Source of the DNA: Nitrospirae bacterium JdFR-86 | GTDB taxonomy: Bacteria; Nitrospirota; Thermodesulfovibrionia; Thermodesulfovibrionales; JdFR-86 | Reading direction: 5' to 3' | NCBI GenBank assembly: GCA_002011815.1 | Contig: MTOV01000024.1 | Location: 1 to 42,432 of the forward strand | DNA: 42,432 nt | Shown: in pieces, positions 16,550-23,653 of the stretch | Numbering within the stretch: the first letter of the stretch is position 1 | How the letters are laid out: each line of letters opens with the position of its first letter | Made by a program: the position numbers and the translations under genes | The notes under the pieces: generated by a model | Databases searched by the model: none | What the model was told of the DNA's origin: nothing | What the model saw: the letters and a program-made list of their open reading frames with translations, nothing else

Positions 16550-16924
16550 TTAAAATGTCAAACTCTGTCTTTCAAGAAGCATCTCTGCTAGAAATGTGCC
16601 TGGTTTTATCTCAGCGTTAGGGATAAGCTCTGCCTCACCCAGATCATAATGCTTAACGCACGATGCACAGACATAGAATTTTACACCAAAGTCCTCTGTA
16701 AGGGTCTTCAAAAGTTCATGTATGGGAGAAAACTCATCTTTTTTCTGCCATATAAGGGTTTCTGCAAAACCTTTTTTTGCAAGCAAAGCAGCCCCTTCCA
16801 TAAGGAAAAAGTCAACCTCTATGTCGAGTGCCTTCATGTTGGTTGCAAGCTGCATGGCACCAGCTATTACATCCGGCTTGTCATAAGACTGTGTGAGAAT
16901 AAACACAAATTTTTTATCAGCCAT
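16550..16924 (-). CDS. DsrE-family protein
   Basis: A 124-residue cytoplasmic protein with the DsrE/DsrF-like fold pattern: KKFVFILTQSYDKPDVIAGAMQLA (strand-helix), IEVDFFLMEGAALL, and FYVCASCVKHYDL with a conserved-type Cys at the third strand. Members act in sulfur relay (DsrEFH, TusBCD) or as peroxiredoxin-like proteins. The ATG at 16924 is supported by GGAGG 7 bases upstream and overlaps the DUF134 stop (TAATG), so the two are coupled. The role here is probably sulfur or metal-sulfur handling under DUF134 control (inference). Confidence 0.85.
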   Translation of the reverse strand: MADKKFVFILTQSYDKPDVIAGAMQLATNMKALDIEVDFFLMEGAALLAKKGFAETLIWQKKDEFSPIHELLKTLTEDFGVKFYVCASCVKHYDLGEAELIPNAEIKPGTFLAEMLLERQSLTF

Positions 16925-17226
16925 TATTTTTCCTCCTTTCCACATACAGTCTCCTCAAATACAATCGCATTGCATTCAGACAGTGCCTTTGCCACTTTCT
17001 TTCTTGCACTGGAAAGTATCCTCTGCACTGTGCCTCTGGACACACCCATCTTTCTGCCAGCCTCTTCCTGCGTCAAGCCGTCAAGGTCGCAGAGCTTTAA
17101 TGCTTCAAGCTCATCTCTGAAAAGGGCAACCTTGTCTATCTTAGTCATGGGAATGCCTGTAGGCTTAAAAGCCCTGCCCATAAACTTACAGCCGCAGCGT
17201 CTGGGTTTCTTATACCTTGGAGACAT
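16924..17226 (-). CDS. DUF134 (UPF0251) helix-turn-helix regulator
   Basis: The 100-residue DNA-binding protein has an N-terminal RRCGC segment that may bind a metal, followed by a sigma-70 region-4-like helix-turn-helix (DGLTQEEAGRKMGVSRGTVQRILSSARKK, about 50-78). ATG 17226 is chosen because AGGAAAGG lies just upstream; an in-frame ATG at 17259 falls inside the promoter. The promoter is overlapped by a perfect 22-bp palindrome, strongly suggesting autoregulation. It heads a transcript with the DsrE gene and probably the FtsX-type permease. Confidence 0.9.
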   Translation of the reverse strand: MSPRYKKPRRCGCKFMGRAFKPTGIPMTKIDKVALFRDELEALKLCDLDGLTQEEAGRKMGVSRGTVQRILSSARKKVAKALSECNAIVFEETVCGKEEK

Positions 17227-17240
17227 AAAATCCTTTCCTG

Positions 17241-17262
17241 ATAATGTGCATATGCACATTAT
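17241..17262. promoter_or_regulatory. Perfect 22-bp palindromic operator
   Basis: ATAATGTGCAT at 17241-17251 is followed without a break by its exact reverse complement. It covers the -10 box and the expected transcription start of the DUF134 gene, so a bound dimer would block transcription. The DUF134 protein encoded 15 bases downstream is the obvious candidate ligand. Confidence 0.8.
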
Positions 17263-17287
17263 ATCCGCCTGGCTAACCTCTTGTCAA
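17258..17287 (-). promoter_or_regulatory. Consensus sigma-70 promoter of the DUF134-DsrE transcript
   Basis: On the minus strand a perfect TTGACA (17287-17282) and a perfect TATAAT (17263-17258) are 18 bases apart. Such a strong promoter needs repression, consistent with the overlapping palindrome. Confidence 0.85.
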
Positions 17288-17327
17288 GAAATCCAGAGCA
17301 CTTTTCTTGTTGCTTAAGGCAGGCTGT

Positions 17328-17840
17328 TTATTTCACAGGTCCGGAGAATATATAGTCGTTGTCTTTTCTTTTTGAATGGCAGTCTATACAGCTTTTGACT
17401 TTTCCTGCTGCCTGCACTGTTCCGTCACGCGCATACCTAACCCAGAACCAGTCGCCAGCCTCAGGGTTATACCCCTGAATCTTATACATCACAGTAAGCG
17501 CAATGAATTTCTTGTCAGGAGTGTAGTTCTCCTTTACGATTATCGAGCCGTATTTCATGCCTGTCTTTTTCTTGATGGAACGGAGTGCAATATCATTCAC
17601 GAATGTCGTAAGAAGCACGCCGTGCGGTTCTGTGCCCCTGTAAAGCTTCTTCTTGCCAGGCCAGAGACTCCACCCTTTGTAAGGATTGTACAAGACCAGA
17701 TATTCATTGAGTTTTTCTGCATCAGCTCCCGGTAATGGCACAAAGGTCTCAGACGGGATTATCTCATGTATAGCATAAGCTGAAGCGGCAACACAAATGA
17801 CAAACATGGCTACAACAACAGCCTTCAGCAGATTATTCAT
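17328..17840 (-). CDS. Cytochrome P460-family c-type heme protein
   Basis: The 170-residue protein has a signal peptide (about 1-22, ending AYA) and one C-terminal heme-attachment motif CIDCH (151-155) typical of the P460/cytochrome c'-beta family: a beta-sheet domain (YGSIIVKENYTP, FIALTVMYKIQGYNPEAGDWFWVRY) followed by the heme. P460 members oxidise hydroxylamine or bind NO; the crosslinking Lys that defines true P460 cannot be assigned by eye. ATG 17840 is preferred (GGAGG 6 bases upstream) over GTG 17843. It lies 89 bases after the AhpD-like gene and may be in the same transcript. Confidence 0.85.
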   Translation of the reverse strand: MNNLLKAVVVAMFVICVAASAYAIHEIIPSETFVPLPGADAEKLNEYLVLYNPYKGWSLWPGKKKLYRGTEPHGVLLTTFVNDIALRSIKKKTGMKYGSIIVKENYTPDKKFIALTVMYKIQGYNPEAGDWFWVRYARDGTVQAAGKVKSCIDCHSKRKDNDYIFSGPVK

Positions 17841-17929
17841 CACACACCTCCATCAAGATTAATACACTTCCTAAGACAATTGTATCCCCATCAGATGAAA
17901 TATCAAGGGGGATACGGCATTTCGGAGAA

Positions 17930-18286
17930 TCACTCCTCCTCGACACTACAGCAGACATCTTCCTTTATCTCCTTTCCTTCTTTCAGTTCTTTATAAACGG
18001 CGTAAGCCTTGAGCGCCCACTGCTCGCCAGGACACCCGCCTTCCGTCATCGCAACATTGAGAAACTCAAGGAGCTCCTCTTCTGTGGCTCCTTTTTCATA
18101 TGCCATCTTTGTATATGCCCTTATGCAGGGTTCGCACTTTTCCACGACAACGACAGTTAATGCAGCAAGAACCTTATATTTTGCAGGCACTGCAGCATCC
18201 CTGAATGTCTCTTCACGCATCCTCACAAGACCACCTGTCACTTTAGGGGTCAAACGTCTTAACTCTTTATAAAGGTCTTCTGCCAT
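17930..18286 (-). CDS. AhpD-like carboxymuconolactone decarboxylase-family protein
   Basis: A 118-residue all-helical protein with CEPC at 51-54. In AhpD-like members this CxxC pair followed by His gives peroxidase or disulfide-reductase activity; here the His position (58) is Tyr (CEPCIRAY), so the proton relay is altered. A second Cys region (VCCSVEEE) ends the protein. Its start (ATG 18286, behind AAAGGGG) is 22 bases after the membrane cytochrome gene, so it is probably a redox partner in the same operon. Confidence 0.85.
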   Translation of the reverse strand: MAEDLYKELRRLTPKVTGGLVRMREETFRDAAVPAKYKVLAALTVVVVEKCEPCIRAYTKMAYEKGATEEELLEFLNVAMTEGGCPGEQWALKAYAVYKELKEGKEIKEDVCCSVEEE

Positions 18287-18308
18287 ACCACCCCTTTCTC
18301 TCCCGCTG

Positions 18309-19055
18309 TTAAAGCGTGTTAAGGTATGCAATTATGTCTTCTATCTCCTCGTCAGTCAAGTAATCGAAAGGAGGCATTTGATCGAACGGTTGTTTTAATT
18401 GCAGGACTATATTTTCAGGGGTCGCCGGTCTTTTACTCACAGGAAGAAGTGGATTTTTGAGAATGCCTTTATGTCCGGGGCCTATAATCGTATCGTTGCT
18501 GAACGGGTCATGGCAGGAGTAGCACTTGGAATCATAAAGTTCTTTTCCCCTGCGGATGCTCTCTTCGTCTGTCTTAACAGCAATCTTAAACTCCTCTTTC
18601 AAAACTTCCTTTTCGGTCTTTTTGCCCTGTCTGAATTTTATTTCCGTGCTGAATTTGGTAACGAGGAGATAATACCCGGCTGAAGTCCCTACCATGCCAA
18701 AGGTTATAATGGCTATCAAAAGCCCGAAGGTCTTTGCATAACTGTAAAACCCTCTGTAAATTCTGATAAAAGAAACTTTTAAGACGAACAGCACTACTAT
18801 TGTCAGTGCAAACAATGCATGAAATGTAGAGCGGGGTGAAAGCTCTGTCCTTGTATCCAAGATGAACTTAAGACAGAAATATGATACGAACAAAAACAAC
18901 AGGATGTAGAACCTTCCATTTATTCTGTGAAGCCTTTTGAGTCTGTCTACGTTATATCTCTTTTCACCCCTTCCGAAGACCTCAAACATCGTAAACATCG
19001 CAAACAGGGCAGACAGAATGATGATGAGCGACAGGAAGGACTTTACCAAAAACAT
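18309..19055 (-). CDS. Membrane-anchored monoheme cytochrome c
   Basis: The 248-residue protein begins with four membrane helices (about 5-25, 50-68, 78-98, 110-132) in a b561/DUF420-like arrangement with His43 (RLHRING) and His79 (FHALFAL), which may bind a b heme. A linker leads to a periplasmic cytochrome c domain with CYSCH at 178-182 and a likely Met ligand in QMPPFDYLTDEEIEDIIAYL. The protein could pass electrons from the quinone pool to soluble cytochromes. ATG 19055 is chosen because GGAGG is 7 bases upstream; an ATG at 19061 is too close to that site. Confidence 0.87.
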   Translation of the reverse strand: MFLVKSFLSLIIILSALFAMFTMFEVFGRGEKRYNVDRLKRLHRINGRFYILLFLFVSYFCLKFILDTRTELSPRSTFHALFALTIVVLFVLKVSFIRIYRGFYSYAKTFGLLIAIITFGMVGTSAGYYLLVTKFSTEIKFRQGKKTEKEVLKEEFKIAVKTDEESIRRGKELYDSKCYSCHDPFSNDTIIGPGHKGILKNPLLPVSKRPATPENIVLQLKQPFDQMPPFDYLTDEEIEDIIAYLNTL

Positions 19056-19071
19056 TGCCATACCTCCGCTT

Positions 19072-19101
19072 CAGGCAGGGGGGAATGCCCCCCCATGCCT
19101 G
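19072..19101. promoter_or_regulatory. Strong GC-rich intercistronic hairpin
   Basis: CAGGCA (19072-19077) pairs with TGCCTG (19096-19101), and GGGGGG (19078-19083) with the following C run, around a short AATG(C) loop with one bulged A. It sits between the stop of the soluble cytochrome and the Shine-Dalgarno of the membrane cytochrome. No U tract follows on either strand, so it is more likely an RNA-stability or translation element than a terminator. Confidence 0.6.
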
Positions 19102-19494
19102 CTAATAACCGGGCACCCCGTAACCCGGCACTCCGTAACCCGGCACTTCTATCTTCATCAGAGACTTGATGTAGGTAACTATGTCTTTCATCTCCCGGGA
19201 CCTTGTGCCGATTGCCTTGCCTTTTGATGCGCGGGTGATACAGAAATTTACCGCTTCCTCAATGCTGTTTTGTCTCTTGCCCATAATCCTGAAGGTCTTT
19301 TTGCCTCCGGCTTTCTCCAGCCCCCTGCCGTTTGGATGACACGAGTCGCATGACTTTTTGCTGTCTGCAAAATTTGCATCGCGGAAAAAAGCCCTTCCAC
19401 GCTCCTCAGGAGTAATCTTCTTTACAGCATAAGCACCTGTAAAGGTTAAACCGACGACTATGATGCAGAACAATACAATCCCTAAAATCTTCAT
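19102..19494 (-). CDS. Small periplasmic monoheme cytochrome c with VPGYG tail
   Basis: A 130-residue cytochrome with a signal peptide (about 1-23, ending AYA) and heme motif CDSCH at 49-53, preceded by GRAFFRDANFAD as in class I cytochromes; Met in SREMKDIVTYI is the probable sixth ligand. The end (117-130) is VPGYG twice plus VPGY, an exact elastin-type pentapeptide repeat not expected in cytochromes. ATG 19494 is preferred (AAGGGGG 8 bases upstream) over GTG 19503. It is the first gene of the cytochrome operon. Its product may be an electron donor or acceptor for the membrane cytochrome next to it. Confidence 0.87.
   Translation of the reverse strand: MKILGIVLFCIIVVGLTFTGAYAVKKITPEERGRAFFRDANFADSKKSCDSCHPNGRGLEKAGGKKTFRIMGKRQNSIEEAVNFCITRASKGKAIGTRSREMKDIVTYIKSLMKIEVPGYGVPGYGVPGY
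19105..19146 (-). repeat. 15-bp tandem repeat coding VPGYG
   Basis: Nearly three copies of a 15-bp unit encode V-P-G-Y-G at the C terminus of the small cytochrome. The units differ by only one or two bases, so the expansion is recent. Confidence 0.85.
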
Positions 19495-19557
19495 CCTTTT
19501 CACCCCCTTTCTTTAAACAACATCTGTAAACTCCGGCGAACGGACTTACTTAAGCCG

Positions 19558-19586
19558 ATTCTATCAAAGGCAATACCCCCCTGCAA
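19558..19586 (-). promoter_or_regulatory. Putative sigma-70 promoter of the cytochrome operon
   Basis: On the minus strand TTGCAG (19586-19581) and TAGAAT (19563-19558) are 17 bases apart, upstream of the first cytochrome gene. Four of six and five of six bases match consensus. Confidence 0.5.
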
Positions 19587-19652
19587 CAATTTTTCCGTCT
19601 TTGTTTACGCCTCTGAAATAGAGATAGAAGGCAGGACAAAAGCGGAAAGAGA

Positions 19653-20858
19653 CTATGAGCTTATTGCCCCTGTCTTTTTTAAGGCGAACTTCAGCATGTA
19701 AGGGCCTATTATCTCGTTTATAGCGGTTTTTGCGACGATAACATTGATTGCGATTACGCTGTATTGTTCAACAGCAGGTATGCGCTCCAGGAAAAGGGCA
19801 AGGCCGATGGCAATACCTGCCTGGGGCGCAAGCGCCAATCCTATGTACTTGGAAGTCTTTTTAGGCGTCGCTGAGAGCATGCCGCCTGCAAAAGACCCAG
19901 CCCATTTGCCCGACAGCCTGAAGATGGCAAACACGATAGCCAATGGGAAATACTCTACCAAAAGAGAGAGATCTATATGTGCGCCCGCAAGGACGAAGAA
20001 TATCGCAAAAACCACTACCTCGTAGCCTTTTTCGACATACATAAAAGGCCTTTCACCGGGGATGACGTTCGCAACGGTCACGCCGAGGAGCATGGTTGCA
20101 AAAAGTGGCTCAAGGTTGAACTGCTGAGCAAATCCAAACGTAAGACAGAAAAAGGCTATCGTGAAGATGACAACGGTGTTTTTCTCTCTTACGTATTTCA
20201 GTAACCAGATAAGCACAAGACCTGTAGAAATCCCAAGCAGTGCGGAAAATAAAAGAGTTACAAACGGCTCTATCAGAGAAGGCACAGTAACCGCTGCGTC
20301 CAAGATGAAGTTCTTTACAAAGGCTATGGTCAGGGCAAAGCCCATAAGACCGAGGGCATCATCAAGGGCTACAACAGCAAAAAGCATAGATGGGAAATCC
20401 CCCTTTGCCTTGTATTCATGAACAGTGGCTACAGTAGCAGCAGGGGCAGTAGACAGGGAAAGTGCACCGAAAATGAATGCAAGCGCAACGATGTCCCGGG
20501 GAGCAAAATCAAAAAAGTCTAAATGCAAAAATATGAGTGTACCTACTGCTACAAAGACATACGCCCCCACCCCCTGCCCAATCGTGACATAAAAGATGCT
20601 TTTGCTGCGTTTCTTCAGGTCACTGCATCTTAAGTTTCCGCCGAGGATGTAAGCGACCATGGCAAGGGCAAAATCAACGATAACAGAGGAGGACTTAACA
20701 AACTCATGGGAGATGACACCGGTAACCGTGGGGCTCAGAAGTATCCCGATAAAAACATAGCCGCTGACCTTAGGCAGTCCGATTCTATTGACTAAAAGTC
20801 CACCAAGATAGCCCAATAAAAATATCAGACCAATCAGCAGGACTATGGAGATATTCAG
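19653..20858 (-). CDS. CPA2-type cation:proton antiporter (KefB/NapA-like), probable CTG start
   Basis: A 401-residue membrane protein with about twelve helices. GLPKVSGYVFIGILLSP is the conserved second-helix region, and ALDDALGLMGF carries the paired Asp residues of the CPA2 ion site. No RCK/TrkA domain follows, so this is the short transporter-only form. It would exchange Na+ or K+ for H+. The first ordinary start (TTG 20816) would cut off half of helix 1. The upstream in-frame codons give NISIVLLIGLIFLLGYLGG, completing the helix, and a GGAGG (20869-20865) lies 6 bases before a CTG at 20858-20856. No ATG, GTG or TTG is available there, so CTG is the probable start. Confidence 0.85.
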   Translation of the reverse strand: MNISIVLLIGLIFLLGYLGGLLVNRIGLPKVSGYVFIGILLSPTVTGVISHEFVKSSSVIVDFALAMVAYILGGNLRCSDLKKRSKSIFYVTIGQGVGAYVFVAVGTLIFLHLDFFDFAPRDIVALAFIFGALSLSTAPAATVATVHEYKAKGDFPSMLFAVVALDDALGLMGFALTIAFVKNFILDAAVTVPSLIEPFVTLLFSALLGISTGLVLIWLLKYVREKNTVVIFTIAFFCLTFGFAQQFNLEPLFATMLLGVTVANVIPGERPFMYVEKGYEVVVFAIFFVLAGAHIDLSLLVEYFPLAIVFAIFRLSGKWAGSFAGGMLSATPKKTSKYIGLALAPQAGIAIGLALFLERIPAVEQYSVIAINVIVAKTAINEIIGPYMLKFALKKTGAISS

Positions 20859-20919
20859 ATGTGACCTCCTTTTTAAAACTTAGTTCCATCCGGCTTCAAT
20901 GTCAAACCCTGTCATGTGT

Positions 20920-20948
20920 TTGTTGTTTTACAGGGAAACGGATATAAT
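20920..20948 (+). promoter_or_regulatory. Putative promoter of the rsmB operon
   Basis: A perfect TATAAT (20943-20948) is preceded at 17 bases by a weak TTGTTG (20920-20925). The -10 box ends 7 bases before the ATG, so the transcript would start almost at the codon. Confidence 0.45.
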
Positions 20949-20955
20949 CTTAAAG

Positions 20956-22299
20956 ATGCCTGCTGTAAGAAAACTGGCAATAATTGCCCTCAACGAGATA
21001 TTCAAAGGCGGAAAACCCAAAGATACACTGGAAAGCCTGTCCGAAAAACTCAATGCCAGAGACAGGGCGTTCCTCATGGAACTCGTATACGGCGTGCTGA
21101 GACACAGAGACACGCTCGACTGGATATCAAAAGGCTTTCTGAAAAAGCCCCAGAGATTAACCCGTGAGACCGTCAACAACCTGAGGCTCGGTGCATATCA
21201 GATACTTTACACGAGAGTGCCTGAATGGGCAGCTGTAAACGAAACAGTAAAGCTTGAGAAGAAAGCTCCCGGAGTCCTGAACGCTGTCCTCAGAAACATC
21301 ATAAGAAAGCGTGAGCAGTTAACCTCAGAGCTTAATAACATGAGGGAAGCCGCATTGAATCCTTCTACGCCGAATATGACCAGGACATCACACATTGCCA
21401 CCGTCACCTCGCATCCCAGATGGCTGATAAAACGGTGGATTAAAAGATTCGGATATAAAGAGGCATTCGAACTTGCCGAGGCGAACAATAAAATCCCTCC
21501 GCTTACGCTCAGAGTCAATACCCTGAAGACCAACAGGGACGAGGTCATCAAACGGCTCAAGGCTCTGGACATAGACTGCGAGCCCACCACAATAAGCCCT
21601 GACGGCATAAAGCTGAAAGGAACACATGCATTCAGGGATTTTTCAGACCTTAAAGGCTACATCTTTGTACAGGATGAGGCGGCACAACTTATTACATACA
21701 TGCTTGACCCCCAGCCCGGAGAAAAAGTGCTCGATGCATGCGCTGCACCCGGCGGCAAAACAACGCACATCGCACAACTAATGGGTGATTCAGGCGAAAT
21801 CATTGCCGTGGAATACGACGAAAAAAGAATCGCCAGACTCGAAGAAAACATATCCGCACTTGGACTGTCCTCTATCAGAATAATTAAAGCAGACATAACT
21901 GACCTGAAAAACACCGAGATAATGAAGCTCTGCCCCTTCGACAGAATAATGCTCGATGCACCGTGTTCGTCCACAGGCGTCATAAGAAGAAACCCTGATA
22001 TAAAGTACCGGCGGAGAGCAGAAGACCTGCTCGTATTCAGAAAAAAACAGCTTGACATGCTTCGTTCTGTATCCGCACTGCTTAAACCCGGCGGCATCCT
22101 CGTATATTCCACCTGCTCCACCGAACCTGATGAAGGAGAAGAGGTAATAAGAGGGTTCTTGAAGACTTCAAGAGATTTCTATATCATAAAGGACGTTCCT
22201 TTCGCAGAGGGGTTATGCGTTGACGGGTTCTTAAGAACATACCCGCACAAACACGATATGGACGGTTTTTTTGGAGTAAGACTTTACAAAAATCCATGA
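20956..22299 (+). CDS. rsmB: 16S rRNA m5C967 methyltransferase
   Basis: The 447-residue protein has an N-terminal NusB-like RNA-binding domain (about 1-130; RAFLMELVYGVLRHRDTLDW) and a C-terminal SAM methyltransferase. AAPGGKTTH is the SAM loop, DAPCSSTG holds the conserved Cys of motif IV, and YSTCS has the catalytic nucleophile Cys. It methylates cytosine 967 of 16S rRNA. Start 20956 (MPAVRKLAI) is chosen by family alignment; an ATG at 20899 lies upstream of the promoter. It is the first gene of a long plus-strand run and overlaps the PASTA gene by 4 bases. Confidence 0.94.
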   Translation: MPAVRKLAIIALNEIFKGGKPKDTLESLSEKLNARDRAFLMELVYGVLRHRDTLDWISKGFLKKPQRLTRETVNNLRLGAYQILYTRVPEWAAVNETVKLEKKAPGVLNAVLRNIIRKREQLTSELNNMREAALNPSTPNMTRTSHIATVTSHPRWLIKRWIKRFGYKEAFELAEANNKIPPLTLRVNTLKTNRDEVIKRLKALDIDCEPTTISPDGIKLKGTHAFRDFSDLKGYIFVQDEAAQLITYMLDPQPGEKVLDACAAPGGKTTHIAQLMGDSGEIIAVEYDEKRIARLEENISALGLSSIRIIKADITDLKNTEIMKLCPFDRIMLDAPCSSTGVIRRNPDIKYRRRAEDLLVFRKKQLDMLRSVSALLKPGGILVYSTCSTEPDEGEEVIRGFLKTSRDFYIIKDVPFAEGLCVDGFLRTYPHKHDMDGFFGVRLYKNP

Positions 22300-22991
22300 A
22301 ATGGTTTATTAAAATTCCATTTTATATCCTGTGCTTTAGCCTGCTAAGCATCGCCTCCGCTTACGTTACATTCCGGGTTCTCAGCTCAGGCATGACGGTG
22401 GAAGTCCCAGACCTCATAGGCAGAAGTCTGGCAGAAGCGGACAGACTGCTTGATAAAAGAGGGTTGTATCTAAAAGTCGAGGCAGAAGACTATGACCTGT
22501 CTATACCAAAAGGGCATATCATAAGTCAGAACATACCAGCAGGCAGCCACATAAAAGGGCAGAGTGAAGTCAAGGTAGTGGTAAGCAAGGGACCGAAGGT
22601 TTATCTCATCCCCTCTGTAATCGGCAATACCTTGGCAGAGGCAAAAAATCTTTTTCTCCAGAAAGGACTGGAAATCTCCAAAGTCATCTATGTGCATTCG
22701 GATACTGTAGAGAAGGACAGGATTATAGCCCAGAAACCTGCACCTGAGGAATGGACAGGTGGTGCCGTCACTCTTGTCGTCAGTAAAGGACCCTATAATG
22801 TAATCTATTACTGCCCTTTCTTTGAGGGCATGTTAAAAGAAGATGCACTCATGCTTGCCAGAGAACTGGGACTTAATGTAGAAATTATAGGTCCAATCGA
22901 CACAGGACGGATAATAGTTTCGCAGAAGCCAAAGCCGGGAACAGAAATAAAAATCGGCAGCACCATATATCTTAAACTGAAAGGAGACTGA
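22296..22991 (+). CDS. Membrane-anchored PASTA-domain protein
   Basis: A 231-residue protein with one N-terminal membrane helix (about 5-27) and three extracytoplasmic PASTA repeats: VEVPDLIGRSLAEADRLLDKRGL, VYLIPSVIGNTLAEAKNLFLQKGL and a more divergent third starting near residue 165. PASTA repeats bind peptidoglycan fragments or beta-lactams, usually on Ser/Thr kinases or penicillin-binding proteins; no kinase or transpeptidase domain is attached here. The rsmB-PASTA-rpe order suggests co-transcription; the gap to rpe is 2 bases. Confidence 0.88.
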   Translation: MKWFIKIPFYILCFSLLSIASAYVTFRVLSSGMTVEVPDLIGRSLAEADRLLDKRGLYLKVEAEDYDLSIPKGHIISQNIPAGSHIKGQSEVKVVVSKGPKVYLIPSVIGNTLAEAKNLFLQKGLEISKVIYVHSDTVEKDRIIAQKPAPEEWTGGAVTLVVSKGPYNVIYYCPFFEGMLKEDALMLARELGLNVEIIGPIDTGRIIVSQKPKPGTEIKIGSTIYLKLKGD

Positions 22992-22993
22992 AG

Positions 22994-23653
22994 ATGAGTA
23001 AAATCGCTCCGTCGATACTTTCGGCTGACTTTATGCGTCTTGGCGAGGAGATAAAAGCCGCTGAAAAAGCCGGTGTTGACATGCTCCATGTAGACATAAT
23101 GGACGGACACTTCGTCCCGAACATTACCATAGGACCGTTTATCGTAGAGGCTATCAGAAAGACGACCAGCCTTCCGCTCGACGTTCATCTCATGATAGAA
23201 GAGCCGGACAGGTATCTTAAGGATTTTATAGACGCAGGCGCAGAGTATCTGACCGTCCATGTCGAGACGGTCGTGCATCTTCACAGGACAGTGCAGTGGA
23301 TAAAAGAAAGCGGGGCAAAGGCAGGTGTGGCGCTGAATCCAGCCACTTCTGTATGGGCACTAGACCATATACTGCCTGATGTAGACCTCATTGTCATAAT
23401 GTCAGTCAACCCCGGGTTCGGAGGACAAGGCTTCATACCACAGGCTATAGAGAAAATAAAATCCCTGAAGGAGATTTTGAAAGAGCGTGCACTCCCTACC
23501 CTTATAGAAGTAGACGGAGGCGTAAAACCTGAAAACGCAAAACAGGTGAAAGATGCAGGCGCAGATATACTCGTGATGGGCTCTGCCTTTTTTAATTCCG
23601 AAGACTACACCACACTGACAAAAAGACTCAGAGAGATGCTCGGTAATGGATAA
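22994..23653 (+). CDS. rpe: Ribulose-phosphate 3-epimerase
   Basis: The 219-residue TIM-barrel enzyme interconverts ribulose 5-phosphate and xylulose 5-phosphate in the pentose phosphate pathway. APSILSADF opens the barrel, HVDIMDGHFVPN holds metal-binding His and catalytic Asp, HLMIEEP the next ligand, and EVDGGVKPENA the second catalytic Asp; the phosphate loop GSAFF ends it. Length matches the family. It overlaps the following TPR gene by 8 bases. Confidence 0.96.
   Translation: MSKIAPSILSADFMRLGEEIKAAEKAGVDMLHVDIMDGHFVPNITIGPFIVEAIRKTTSLPLDVHLMIEEPDRYLKDFIDAGAEYLTVHVETVVHLHRTVQWIKESGAKAGVALNPATSVWALDHILPDVDLIVIMSVNPGFGGQGFIPQAIEKIKSLKEILKERALPTLIEVDGGVKPENAKQVKDAGADILVMGSAFFNSEDYTTLTKRLREMLGNG

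Noticed and set aside
16649-17317. 222-aa plus-strand frame
   Set aside because: Antisense to the DsrE and DUF134 genes and their promoter; no family features.
19105-19146. CRISPR-like array
   Set aside because: The 15-bp units are directly adjacent without spacers and are coding repeats.
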